15,337 nucleotides of DNA, taken from Gemmatimonadota bacterium. GTDB lineage: Bacteria; Gemmatimonadota; Gemmatimonadetes; Palauibacterales; Palauibacteraceae. Every line of letters starts with the position of its first letter. The stretch's first letter is position 1. The notes beneath the pieces are model-generated. The model was not told where the DNA came from, did no database searches, and saw only the letters and a list, made by a program, of their open reading frames with translations. Positions 1-7,730 of this stretch are shown one piece after another. Location of the stretch: assembly GCA_030601615.1 (NCBI GenBank), contig JAUVTH010000013.1, positions 1 to 15,337 on the forward strand, written 5' to 3'. The translations under genes were made by a program, and so were the position numbers.

Positions 1-1051
1 CACTCTGCCCGTCATTCAGGCTGACCAGCGCTTCGCTCACCTCCACGCCCGAGTTCTCGGCCGCGAGAAGCACGGTGCGGGCCGTATCGAGTTCCGCCCA
101 CAAACCATGAACCAGGGCCCGCATTTCCTCGGCTGCGGCGCCCCCGACATCGGATTCCCGGTGGCACCGTGAGCACACCGCGTCCTCCCCGATGCCCAGC
201 ATCCCGTCGTGCGCTGGCTCGACGTTATGGTTCTGGTGGCAGGCGGCGCAGCCGGGAACGCCCAGCATTGTGAACGTCTCCGAGTGCCGGCTCTCGGCGA
301 AGTAGTCCGCCATGACTACGTGACACTGTCCGCATACGTTGCCGACCCACGAGATGCCGGGTGGCGCCGCGCCGTGATTACCGTGGCAGTCATTGCACGT
401 GGGCGCGGATGTATCCCCTCCCTCGCTCATGGTGAGCCAGTGGATGCTGCGCTTGTACTCCTCCAGCTGGTCGGTCGGGATACCGTACGGCTCCATGTGA
501 GACTCGTCGGCGTGGCACCCGCCGCACGTCTCGGCCACGTTGAGTGGGTGAATGCTCGAGCGGGGATCGGACGCCGGTCGAATGCCGTGCGCTCCGTGAC
601 AGCTCGCGCACGTGGCGACTGCCGTATCGGCGGCTCCGAGAAGCCGTTGGCCGTGCACGGACGTGACGTACTCCGCCATCTGGTCTACCCGTAGCGCCGG
701 GTTGTACTGGCGCATGAAGCCGGCGTTCGAGTGGCAGCGGCCGCATACGTCAGGCACCTGTTCCGGAGACGGGCGGCCGATGTACCCCTTGGCCGGGTCC
801 ATCGCGCCGGGGCCCTGAATCGTCGGATCGCCGCCGTGACACGCTGCACATCCGAATCCGGCCTCCGCATGCACCCCCTCCGCGAATGCCTCAACCGGCG
901 CTCCCAGCCGACCGGACAACATCTCGTGGCACGAGATGCAACTGTCGGGCGCCCCCTGCGCTAAACCGCTTGCCGGCAGGAAGACACCACTGATCAGCGC
1001 CAGGATGAATGCGCCGCAGATTACGGACGCGCGCTTCGAGCTTCGGTTCAT
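1..1051 (-). CDS. Nine-haem periplasmic cytochrome c, partial (3' end outside window)
   Basis: The reading frame is open for 350 codons from an ATG at 1051 to the window edge. Residues 1-32 form a signal peptide (hydrophobic 10-30, cleavage near GLA-QG). Nine CXXCH haem sites begin at residues 38, 68, 103, 148, 176, 219, 240, 268 and 293, followed from about 305 by an Ala/Glu-rich helical segment that runs off the window. Haem spacing and the YGIPTDQ motif after haem 5 match the 429-residue nine-haem protein at 11866-13155, so the two are paralogues. By analogy the missing C-terminus should hold a coiled coil and a membrane anchor. The start overlaps the stop of the preceding tetrahaem gene as ATGA, indicating translational coupling. 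The likely role is electron relay in the periplasm, at or near the inner membrane. Substrate and redox potential cannot be inferred. Confidence 0.9.
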   Translation of the reverse strand, partial: MNRSSKRASVICGAFILALISGVFLPASGLAQGAPDSCISCHEMLSGRLGAPVEAFAEGVHAEAGFGCAACHGGDPTIQGPGAMDPAKGYIGRPSPEQVPDVCGRCHSNAGFMRQYNPALRVDQMAEYVTSVHGQRLLGAADTAVATCASCHGAHGIRPASDPRSSIHPLNVAETCGGCHADESHMEPYGIPTDQLEEYKRSIHWLTMSEGGDTSAPTCNDCHGNHGAAPPGISWVGNVCGQCHVVMADYFAESRHSETFTMLGVPGCAACHQNHNVEPAHDGMLGIGEDAVCSRCHRESDVGGAAAEEMRALVHGLWAELDTARTVLLAAENSGVEVSEALVSLNDGQS

Positions 1052-2247
1052 AGAGAGCTCGCTTCGAAGTAAGCCATGAGATCCGCCATCTCAGGACCGG
1101 TGAACGAAGGCCATCCGCCATCAGCGCCACTCGTGTCCGGCACCGTCGTGTGGTTCCAGAGAGCGGCCGTCAGGGAGGCCGGATGATCCAGCCCCGGCAC
1201 GGACGACAGGTCTCGGGCACGATCGGCGCCAACTCCGCCGATGGCGTGGCAGCTCGTGCATGCCTTGCTGGAGATGAGCTGTCGCCCGCGGCTCGCCGCC
1301 CCTCCGCCGGAGAAATAGCTGACGGAATACAGGTATGCGACGAGGTTGGCGAAGTCCTGCCCGTCGAGGTGCGGAAACTCGCGGTCGCTCGCACGCAGTG
1401 CTCCGATCATGGCCGGTGCCTTGTTCCACATGAGGGCCACGAAATCGATCAGGCTCGTGCCCCGGCTCAGCCCCGCGAGATCCGGCGCGATGAGTTCACC
1501 AGCACCCGGATTTCCGTGACACTCGACGCACTTCTTTTCCTCGACGACTCGCGCTCCCGCATCGGCATTGCCCGGCAGGAAATACAGGTTTTCTCCCGGG
1601 GTCTCATCGGTCGTGGATCGGAGGAAGGCGATCAGGTCGGTCAGGTCGTGACCGCTCATCCGGGGTCGCGGTATTCCCCTGAGCTCGGCAGCTTCGATCA
1701 TCGCCGGACCGTGGTTCCACATGGCGGCGGCAACCTCGATCGGCACGCCCCGCGCGCCGATGTGATCCAGCACAGGGCCGACGACCCCGCCGACACCCTC
1801 GACCTGGTGGCATCTGATGCAACTCAGCTCGGAGAAGAGAAACCGGCCGCGCTCCGCATCGCCGGGGGTGTCGAAGTACCCTAGCGTGTAGAGATAGGCG
1901 AACAGGTCGCCGGCTTCCCTGGCGTTGAGACGGGGGCGCTCGATTCCGAGCTCAGCCATGCGACGGTTCATGTCGGGCAGGTGATTCCACAGTGCGGCCG
2001 TGAGTTCCTGGAACGATCTGGAGGATGCGAGCGTCCTGAGATCGGGTCCGAGGGACTGTCCATCGCCGGACACGGAATGACAGCGGATGCAGCCCTTTTC
2101 ACCGAATACCTCAGCGCCCGCCACGGCATTCTGAGTAGGAGCGGGTAACTCCTGGGCAGTCAGGGGGGACGCGCCGAACCACAGCCCGACCGTGAGGGCT
2201 GGCACAGCATACCACGATCGGCGCAAACGATGTCCAGCGCTCCGCAT
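1048..2247 (-). CDS. Tetrahaem cytochrome c made of four tandem class I-like domains
   Basis: This 399-residue protein has an N-terminal signal peptide (RRSW followed by a hydrophobic stretch, cleavage near LTA-QE). It consists of four repeats of about 85-95 residues, each starting with a CXXCH (53, 143, 240, 330) and carrying an (L/M)WN(H/K) motif about 30 residues later, then a helix with an F/Y-rich end (DLFAYLY, DLIAFLR, NLVAYLY, DLMAYF). The first three repeats have a Met four residues after the WN(H/K) motif (M93, M183, M280), a plausible axial ligand; the fourth does not. The frame extends upstream to a TTG, but the ATG at 2247 is preferred because the signal peptide begins there and the upstream extension is Arg/Ser-rich and unlike coding sequence. 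The protein is likely a soluble periplasmic or exported electron carrier, placed downstream of the porin and 12-haem genes. Individual domains resemble mono-haem cytochrome c (Cytochrome_C) folds. Confidence 0.88.
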   Translation of the reverse strand: MRSAGHRLRRSWYAVPALTVGLWFGASPLTAQELPAPTQNAVAGAEVFGEKGCIRCHSVSGDGQSLGPDLRTLASSRSFQELTAALWNHLPDMNRRMAELGIERPRLNAREAGDLFAYLYTLGYFDTPGDAERGRFLFSELSCIRCHQVEGVGGVVGPVLDHIGARGVPIEVAAAMWNHGPAMIEAAELRGIPRPRMSGHDLTDLIAFLRSTTDETPGENLYFLPGNADAGARVVEEKKCVECHGNPGAGELIAPDLAGLSRGTSLIDFVALMWNKAPAMIGALRASDREFPHLDGQDFANLVAYLYSVSYFSGGGAASRGRQLISSKACTSCHAIGGVGADRARDLSSVPGLDHPASLTAALWNHTTVPDTSGADGGWPSFTGPEMADLMAYFEASSL

Positions 2248-2384
2248 GGCCACCTGTCTATGACATGAAATTATCGAAACCCTGGAGGCAGCACCCCCGA
2301 AGGTCGGTCCGGCCGAAAGCAACGGCCGGAAGGAGCCTCTCGTCCTGGTCCAGCTTCCCCGCGCCTCGGATCGGGGCAGTTCGG
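2248..2384. other. 137-bp intergenic gap between 12-haem and tetrahaem genes
   Basis: No coding sequence is supported here. It contains the 8-bp-stem hairpin at 2308-2330. On the minus strand a GATAAT hexamer lies at 2275-2270, but no matching -35 element stands at the usual distance, so I do not call a promoter. The gap could separate two transcripts or be a long leader inside one. Confidence 0.5.
2308..2330 (-). terminator. Perfect 8-bp GC-rich hairpin, terminator or leader structure
   Basis: TCCGGCCG and CGGCCGGA pair perfectly around a 7-nt loop. It lies 54 bases past the stop codon of the 12-haem gene and 60 bases before the tetrahaem ATG. No T-run follows it on the minus strand, so it is not a canonical intrinsic terminator. 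It may instead be an mRNA stability or processing element. Confidence 0.4.
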
Positions 2385-3332
2385 TCAAAAGCCCGTGTGA
2401 CAGTACGCACAGGCTTGAGTACTACGATCCTCTGCCCTGGACGGATCAAAGTCCGGGCCGTGGGGGTTGATCCGCCAGCCGGACTTGGCCGAGTGGCAGG
2501 CCATGCACTCCGTCTGCTGGTGACAGCCCACGCAACTGTCCATGCCCTGGCGCGCGGCCACGCCGTGCTGCTGCAGCCAGTTCGCCACACCGTCGTGATA
2601 TCCGCCGCTCGTACGCCCGTCCTGGGCGACACCCTGGTTCGAATGGCAGTCACGGCAGAAGACTTCTCTCGAGTGACACTCCGAGCACTCCATCGGCGAC
2701 GCCCACGACTCGGCGCCGTGCCGCATCACGAAGTTCGCCGGGTGGTATTCGAAGTCGGGGTTCACCGGGCCATCGTGGCAGTCGACGCAGTACGTTTCCT
2801 TGTGGCAAGACGTACAGTTCGGGAGCTGCGCGGCCGCCGCCGTGGAGTGCTGGGTCTTCCAGCCGGGCGTGTGACCGGGCGCCGGATCATAGTGGCACGT
2901 CTCGCACGGGTTCACCCCGACCTCGAAGTGGTCCGTCGCTCCGTTGCCGTGGCAGACGAGACAGGTCTCCCCGGACGCCGCCTGTACCGCCATGTCGCCT
3001 TCGCCATCGGGCACTCCGTGGCAGGTCTTGCATCCGATCTTGGGGTGCGTGGCGTGCTCGAACTTCAGCCCGCTTTCCCGCGGCGTGTACCCCTGCCAGT
3101 CCACCGCGACGAACGCCTGGCCATTGTGACAGCCTGTGCACAGGGCCGGGTTCACGGACACGTTCTGCGCCGCGTCCCCCGAGTAGATGCCGGCGTGGCA
3201 GGTCTCGCACCCGTCCGAGGCCAGCGCCGCGTGCTTCTCGTGAGGAAATTCGAAAGCTCCACGGGAGGCCGCGAACAGCGCTCCGGCACCGATCGTGAAA
3301 ACGAGGGCGCCCAGGTAAGCAAGCCGCCTCAT
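2385..3332 (-). CDS. Twelve-haem (dodecahaem) periplasmic cytochrome c, porin partner
   Basis: This 315-residue protein carries twelve CXXCH sites (C42, C65, C101, C124, C143, C173, C182, C216, C226, C267, C276, C308), about one haem per 26 residues. An N-terminal signal peptide (MRRLAYLG then a hydrophobic stretch to about residue 22) has no lipobox Cys. The first segment, FPHEKHA followed by CETCH, is typical of class III/c7-like packing with bis-His ligation. The ATG at 3332 is chosen over an upstream in-frame codon because it overlaps the porin stop (ATGA) and follows a GGAGGT site five bases upstream. Direct coupling to a beta-barrel gene is the hallmark of porin-cytochrome conduits (MtrAB, PioAB and Geobacter PCC type), where the cytochrome plugs the barrel. 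I infer that role here. The number of haems differs from MtrA (ten) and OmaB (eight). Confidence 0.92.
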   Translation of the reverse strand: MRRLAYLGALVFTIGAGALFAASRGAFEFPHEKHAALASDGCETCHAGIYSGDAAQNVSVNPALCTGCHNGQAFVAVDWQGYTPRESGLKFEHATHPKIGCKTCHGVPDGEGDMAVQAASGETCLVCHGNGATDHFEVGVNPCETCHYDPAPGHTPGWKTQHSTAAAAQLPNCTSCHKETYCVDCHDGPVNPDFEYHPANFVMRHGAESWASPMECSECHSREVFCRDCHSNQGVAQDGRTSGGYHDGVANWLQQHGVAARQGMDSCVGCHQQTECMACHSAKSGWRINPHGPDFDPSRAEDRSTQACAYCHTGF

Positions 3333-4783
3333 CGGGTACCTCCAGAGTTGAAGCGCCAACGGAGTCCGAGCGTAGCGCGTCCCTCTGTCCAGTCCTGGGA
3401 CAGAGGCCGGTTCTTGTCTTCGATGCGGTAGAAACCGAGGCTGGCGTCGAGGGTCAGATTCGCCTTCGAAATGTCGTATGCGCCCTCGACCGCGCCTCCC
3501 GTCACATACCTCTCACCCACCCGGAACTCGGACAGGGTCTCGGTAGCGCTGCCTCGAAGCGCCACATACGAAGCCGATCCCTTTCCGACGTAGCGTCCGA
3601 GGATCAGGTCTCCACCGTACCTTGCGCCGCCGAATCCGTTCTCGGCCCGGTAGCGTCCGTCCACGTACCAGCGGTCCGGGCTCCAGTAGACGCGGCCGAA
3701 TCCACGCCACCCGTCGTTCTTGACCGTCGTGTTGGTCGGTCCGGTGTTCGCATCCTCGTACTCGCGGTACGCACCGCCTGCTTCGACCAGGAGAGGGATG
3801 TTCCGTGACGTCCAGGTCGCGGACAGGCGACCCTCGTTGAAACCGACGGGCGAGAATGCGCTCCAGATGGTCCAGTAGTCGAAGAACGGAGTATAGTGTC
3901 GACCCTGTGCGGCGAACTTGATGCCTACCAGAGCCGGCGTGGTTATGCGGAGTCGGGCATCGTTAACCTGATCGTAGGCGAAGTCGTAGGCCGCGGCACC
4001 GTCGAATGCCCAGCCTCCGACGAGGGCCCTCAGGTCCACGGCCGCCCTCTCCGTGTACAGGGCCAGGCGGTCCGTGCGGATCTCACGCTGATATGTCGCC
4101 GATCCCGAGAACACCTTGCCGCCCCGGAAGCCCACCGCACCTCCGAACAGCAGGCCCCGGCGATCCGTGGCCAGCAGGTCGGACTCCGTGACCAGGTCCC
4201 CGTTTCGAGGTGCGTTGACTCCGCGAGCCAGGCTCCATCCTCCGTACGCTTCGAGCCACAGCCAGCCCAGTCCTCTCCACACGGCCGACGCGCCGTCGAA
4301 GTTGTAGTAGCCGAGCCCCGACGCCCTGTACATTCGACCCGCCTTGACCTGATAGGCCGAGCGGTTGAAGCTGAGATAACCGCTCATCAGGTCGAACTTC
4401 TGTTCCGTGCGCGGCCACAGATCGTCACTGCCAAGGCGAGTGCGCATCTGCCCGTGGAAGGACAGGCCCTGCACTCCCGTCCAGCCCGCGAACCTCAGGT
4501 CCTGCGTGAACGGCGTGATATCCTGGCGCGTGCCGTTGTCCTCGTACCAGCGGCAGAAATCGCCGTCGATGCAGGTGACGGTGGTCCCGTCCGGGAGCTG
4601 ACGCTGGAGTCCGGGCCCCGAAACGCCGTCCTCGGGCACGGAGTCCCGGACGAAGGGCCGAAGCTGGAGCCAGCCCCAGTTGAGGGTGACGTCGCCGCGT
4701 ATGCCCTGACCGACTACGGTGCCGGGCAACAGCAGCAACGCGCACGCGATGAGCGACAGGAACGGCCGGCGATGGACATTCAT
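3329..4783 (-). CDS. Outer-membrane beta-barrel porin of a porin-cytochrome conduit
   Basis: This 484-residue protein has a signal peptide (residues 1-25, cleavage near VVG-QG). The rest shows alternating hydrophobic/polar strands rich in Tyr, Trp, Gly and Arg (for example LWLEAYGGWSLARG, WYVDGRYRAENGFGG, ATLGLRWRF), ending close to an aromatic residue as outer-membrane barrels do. There are no haem motifs. Two Cys at 71 and 77 could form a disulfide in a loop. It is followed directly, with a 4-bp ATGA overlap, by a 12-haem cytochrome, which identifies it as the likely barrel of an electron conduit rather than a solute porin. Family-level similarity to MtrB/PioB/OmbB cannot be judged by eye, and 484 residues is shorter than MtrB (roughly 700). 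GGAG and AGGA sites lie just before the ATG. Confidence 0.85.
   Translation of the reverse strand: MNVHRRPFLSLIACALLLLPGTVVGQGIRGDVTLNWGWLQLRPFVRDSVPEDGVSGPGLQRQLPDGTTVTCIDGDFCRWYEDNGTRQDITPFTQDLRFAGWTGVQGLSFHGQMRTRLGSDDLWPRTEQKFDLMSGYLSFNRSAYQVKAGRMYRASGLGYYNFDGASAVWRGLGWLWLEAYGGWSLARGVNAPRNGDLVTESDLLATDRRGLLFGGAVGFRGGKVFSGSATYQREIRTDRLALYTERAAVDLRALVGGWAFDGAAAYDFAYDQVNDARLRITTPALVGIKFAAQGRHYTPFFDYWTIWSAFSPVGFNEGRLSATWTSRNIPLLVEAGGAYREYEDANTGPTNTTVKNDGWRGFGRVYWSPDRWYVDGRYRAENGFGGARYGGDLILGRYVGKGSASYVALRGSATETLSEFRVGERYVTGGAVEGAYDISKANLTLDASLGFYRIEDKNRPLSQDWTEGRATLGLRWRFNSGGTR
3338..3343 (-). promoter_or_regulatory. Ribosome binding site deciding the 12-haem gene start
   Basis: GGAGGT on the minus strand lies five bases before the ATG at 3332 and inside the 3' end of the porin gene. 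It supports the ATG over the longer frame that begins within the porin. Confidence 0.75.
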
Positions 4784-4835
4784 GGTCCTGCTCCGACGCG
4801 CTTGAGGATTCCCATTACGGAGCTTCAGGACGGCT

Positions 4836-4847
4836 CCATGAACATGG
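4836..4847. promoter_or_regulatory. Short dyad CCATG-AA-CATGG, possible operator
   Basis: A perfect 5-bp dyad with a 2-base centre lies 53 bases upstream of the porin start. Such a short, tight dyad fits a protein-binding site better than an RNA hairpin, but nothing else supports this. Confidence 0.2.
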
Positions 4848-4853
4848 CCGGGC

Positions 4854-4882
4854 GAGCGATACGGATCAAGCCCGTACCGCTC
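4854..4882 (-). terminator. Second hairpin in the same gap (one mismatch)
   Basis: GAGCG-A-TACGG pairs with CCGTA-C-CGCTC around a 7-nt loop, giving ten pairs with one mismatch. It lies directly after the first hairpin in the direction of transcription. The tandem arrangement suggests transcription termination or attenuation between the two blocks. Confidence 0.4.
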
Positions 4883-4889
4883 GATGAGA

Positions 4890-4915
4890 GGAGCCGGGGC
4901 GGTAATCCCGGCTCC
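4890..4915 (-). terminator. Perfect 9-bp hairpin just after the 19-haem gene
   Basis: GGAGCCGGG and CCCGGCTCC form a perfect 9-bp stem with an 8-nt loop, starting seven bases past the stop codon. No T-run follows on the minus strand, so if it terminates it does so without a classic U-tract. It could also protect the 3' end of a processed transcript. Confidence 0.55.
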
Positions 4916-4922
4916 CGCAGGT

Positions 4923-7730
4923 CTACCGATATCCGAACAGCATCGTGTAGAGAATGAGTCCCACGATCGTGAGGCCGATGCCCAGCATCGTGAATCCGAA
5001 GATACGCACGGCCGTCTCGAATTCCTTCGGGAAGGGCTCCACGAGCCGCTCCTCGAGCTTGCCTTCCTCGACCATGCGCTCGTACTCCATCGGCTTGTCG
5101 CGCTTCAGTTCCTCCAGCGGGACCCGCCCGGTGAAGATCACGGGGTCCATGGGGAACTTGTCCAGCCGGAAGTGCGTGTTGAAGAAGTGGATCGTGAAGA
5201 TGAACGCGACCGCCAGCAGCGCCTCGTCGCTGTGGATGATCGTCGCCACGTTCACGAACCAGCCCGGCAGAACGGTCGTGAAAAGCTCGGGGAACCACAG
5301 GAGCAGTCCCGTGCAGCCGATGATCAACATTCCCCAGAAGACCGCGAAGTAGTCGAACTTCTCCCAGTACGTGTATCGGCCGTACCTCGGCCTTTCTCCC
5401 TTTCCGAAGAACCACTTGATGGAGCCCACGAACTCCCGGCCGTCGTTCCTGTTGAACATCAGCGAGTCGCGCGAGAAGATGTACACTTTCCACGTCTTGC
5501 CCGAGGCTCGCTTCTGCTTTCGCACGTCCACCAGGTGAATGATGAAGATCGTGATCATGGTCACGGCGCCGACACGGTGCAGTGCGCCCATCGCCTCGAA
5601 GCCTCCCACCATGCTGGAGAAGAGCTTCGCCCACCCCATCCACGAGAACTTGAGCGCCATCCCGGTCGCAGCCAGGAGCATGAAGCTGAGCAGCATCACG
5701 ACGTGCAGGATGCGCTGGAAGGTCGTGAACCGCCGGTAGAGCAGCTTTCGTTCGGCGGCGACCGCCTCGGCGTGGCCCTTCCATTGCTCGGGGGATCGCC
5801 ACAGGCGCCACAGCCAGGCGCCCGTGTGGAGCAGCGAGAACGTGAGGACGGCCACCAGCAGGCCGGTCATGGCCCAGAACGACCAGAAAAGGAACGGATA
5901 CTTGTCCGGGTCGTGGTGTGTCGCGTGAGTCAGGTATCCGGTGAACCTCTGGTTCGCTGCCGGGTGACACTGAGCGCAGGTGTCCACGATGTTGTTCCGA
6001 CTCAGCGTCGAGGCGGGCTCCGAGTTGGGCAGGATGTTATGCGTGCCGTGACAGTCGTAGCACTTGGCGGCGCGGGCGCCTCCCAACCTGGACACCTTTC
6101 CGTGGTAGGTGTCGAAGAAGGTCTCCGATTCCTCTTCGTGACACCGTCCGCACTGGCTCATCATGAGCATGCGGAAGTCGTCGCGGTCCGTGCGGCTGAT
6201 CGTGTGGGACGTGTGGCATTCCTCGCACGTCGGGTAGTGAGGCTCTCTGTCGTGCGAGAAGTCTCCGTCCTCGGCCCAATGGATGCTCTCCCGGAATTGC
6301 TCCTCGATGCCGTGGTGACACTGGCCGCAGGTCGACGAGATCCTGTTCGCGTTCACGGTGGAGTTCGGATCGGATTCCGGCAGCTCGGTGTGCGCTCCGT
6401 GGCAGCTGGTGCACGTTGCGGTCACGACCAGTCCGCTTTCCAGTAGCCCTTTGCCGTGGATGCTCATTTCGTAGCCGCGCACGATGTCCGGGCCGTCGCG
6501 CTGGATGCGACGGGCCGCCGGCTCCCCCTCCTGGTGGCAGCGGCCGCACAGCTCGGGGACGTTGCGGGCGTACGTGGGTGAAGTCGGCATCTCCTGATTC
6601 GCCGTCGCGTGCTTGTCGTGGCAGTCGAGACAGACCGGCGCGTCCGCGACACCCTCCGCGGCCAGCTGTCCGTGACTGCTCGCCTGGTACTGGGTCACCT
6701 CGCCGGCGTGGCAAATTGCGCAATCGACGGGCTCAGTCACGTTCTCGCACGGGCGCTCGTCGAAGATCACGCTGACTTCGGTGTGACATTGCGAGCAAGC
6801 CGTGCCAGCGTGGGCCAACAGGCTGAACGCGGCCTCGTCCACGTGCATCGACACCGTGCTGCCGTCGAACGTGGTTCCCGTCAGATCCGGGTCTTCGTGA
6901 CACCGCATGCAGTCGGCGTTGGCCACTCCTGCGTCGTAGAACACGCGTCGGATTTCGTGCGGCTGGTGGCAATCCACGCAGGCCGGGATCTTGTCCGGCT
7001 CTTCTTCCCACAGGCGCCCCTCGATGACCTGAGCGTGCACCTCTTCGATCCGTCCGTGGCACTGCATGCAAGTGCTGGCGACGTTGTCCTTGTGGATGCT
7101 GGAACGGGCGTCAGTGTGTGGGAGGATGAAGTGCGACGTATGACACGAGGTGCACACGGCCGTGACCGTCAGTCCCTGCTGGAACAACCCGGCGCCGTGA
7201 ATGGAGAGCGAGTAGTTCTCGAGGATCCGGTCCTGCGGGATGTCGAGTCTCTCCGACACCTCCGTCCCTTCCTGATGGCACTCGCCGCACAGGAACGGGA
7301 TGTTCATCACAGCTGTGCTTGAACGAGGGTTCCGGCTCGAGAGGATGTCGTGCGCCCCGTGACAGTCGGAGCAGGTCGGGGCGAGGGCGTCGCCGCGCGC
7401 GACGGCCTGACCGTGCAGCGACTGACCGTGCTGGCGCGTCTGCCGCCCGTGACACTGAGCGCAGCTCGGCCCGGGGGCGTCGTCCTGGTGGGGAAACTCG
7501 AGGCCGGCGTGACAGTCCTGGCAACGCAGGATGCCGTGCACGGACTCGGCCAGGGACTCCTGGGTGACCACGAGGCGCTCGCCGTTCTCCTGGCTCTGAA
7601 AGAAGGCCGGGTTCTCGTGGCACATCAGGCAGTTGATGTCCTGGGCACCAGCCGGAGCCACGACGAACAGCACGGCGGCCGCCACCGCGGGGGCGATTCG
7701 CGTCAGTCTACCGAACATCCGGATTCGCAT
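4923..7730 (-). CDS. Nineteen-haem cytochrome c fused to HydC/FdnI-type cytochrome b (CbcL-like)
   Basis: This 935-residue protein has a signal peptide (cleavage near AGA-QD). Nineteen CXXCH sites lie between residues 34 and 589, interspersed with SIHG/SVHG-type motifs likely to supply distal His ligands. The rest is a membrane domain with helices near 614-640, 672-692, 718-738, 793-813, 828-850 and 908-930. His 676, 718, 732, 833 and 848 lie in helices and are candidates for b-haem ligands, as in HydC/FdnI-type dihaem cytochromes b. This c-plus-b fusion is the layout of Geobacter CbcL, a quinone-linked inner-membrane oxidoreductase for extracellular electron transfer, though with more haems. 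Residues 90-336 and 337-584 are tandem copies of an eight-haem unit. The start overlaps the preceding stop as TGATG and follows GAGGAAG. The role in quinol oxidation or reduction is inferred. Confidence 0.9.
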   Translation of the reverse strand: MRIRMFGRLTRIAPAVAAAVLFVVAPAGAQDINCLMCHENPAFFQSQENGERLVVTQESLAESVHGILRCQDCHAGLEFPHQDDAPGPSCAQCHGRQTRQHGQSLHGQAVARGDALAPTCSDCHGAHDILSSRNPRSSTAVMNIPFLCGECHQEGTEVSERLDIPQDRILENYSLSIHGAGLFQQGLTVTAVCTSCHTSHFILPHTDARSSIHKDNVASTCMQCHGRIEEVHAQVIEGRLWEEEPDKIPACVDCHQPHEIRRVFYDAGVANADCMRCHEDPDLTGTTFDGSTVSMHVDEAAFSLLAHAGTACSQCHTEVSVIFDERPCENVTEPVDCAICHAGEVTQYQASSHGQLAAEGVADAPVCLDCHDKHATANQEMPTSPTYARNVPELCGRCHQEGEPAARRIQRDGPDIVRGYEMSIHGKGLLESGLVVTATCTSCHGAHTELPESDPNSTVNANRISSTCGQCHHGIEEQFRESIHWAEDGDFSHDREPHYPTCEECHTSHTISRTDRDDFRMLMMSQCGRCHEEESETFFDTYHGKVSRLGGARAAKCYDCHGTHNILPNSEPASTLSRNNIVDTCAQCHPAANQRFTGYLTHATHHDPDKYPFLFWSFWAMTGLLVAVLTFSLLHTGAWLWRLWRSPEQWKGHAEAVAAERKLLYRRFTTFQRILHVVMLLSFMLLAATGMALKFSWMGWAKLFSSMVGGFEAMGALHRVGAVTMITIFIIHLVDVRKQKRASGKTWKVYIFSRDSLMFNRNDGREFVGSIKWFFGKGERPRYGRYTYWEKFDYFAVFWGMLIIGCTGLLLWFPELFTTVLPGWFVNVATIIHSDEALLAVAFIFTIHFFNTHFRLDKFPMDPVIFTGRVPLEELKRDKPMEYERMVEEGKLEERLVEPFPKEFETAVRIFGFTMLGIGLTIVGLILYTMLFGYR
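5979..7463 (-). repeat. Tandem duplication of an eight-haem unit inside the 19-haem gene
   Basis: Copy 1 covers residues 90-336 (6723-7463) and copy 2 residues 337-584 (5979-6722). The first five haems of each copy align without gaps at an offset of exactly 247 residues (90/337, 120/367, 148/395, 193/440, 221/468). Matching landmarks include LCGECHQEG with LCGRCHQEG and YSLSIHGAGL with YEMSIHGKGL. The last three haems drift by a few residues. The similarity is at protein level; nucleotide identity is not obvious. Confidence 0.85.

Larger units (their letters stand above)
4784..4922. other. 139-bp intergenic region with tandem hairpins
   Basis: This gap separates the 19-haem fusion from the porin. 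It holds three inverted repeats in series (4890-4915, 4854-4882, 4836-4847) and then about 50 bases without structure leading to the porin ATG. I see no convincing -35/-10 pair. Confidence 0.6.

Noticed and set aside
70..694. Plus-strand and alternative minus-strand frames in the first 900 bases
   Set aside because: The minus-strand frame from 1051 is open to the window edge with nine haem motifs and a signal peptide, so the others are shadows.
2248..2388. N-terminal extension of the tetrahaem protein by 47 residues from a TTG
   Set aside because: The extension has no signal peptide character, overlaps the previous stop, and would bury the real signal sequence that starts at the ATG at 2247.
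2265..3431. A 388-codon plus-strand open frame opposite the 12-haem gene and part of the tetrahaem/porin boundaries
   Set aside because: It spans two intergenic junctions of the minus-strand genes and has the Arg/Val/His-rich composition of an antisense shadow.
4884..6446. A 520-codon plus-strand open frame opposite the 19-haem fusion
   Set aside because: It is antisense to a gene with strong haem and membrane motifs. Its His/Arg/Glu/Val-rich composition is what reversed CXXCH codons and high GC produce.
5900..7700. Many short near-repeats of the form GTGGCA/GTGACA every 60-130 bases, superficially like a repeat array
   Set aside because: They are the complement of TGCCAC/TGTCAC, the CH part of CXXCH haem codons. 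They are not a CRISPR or microsatellite array.
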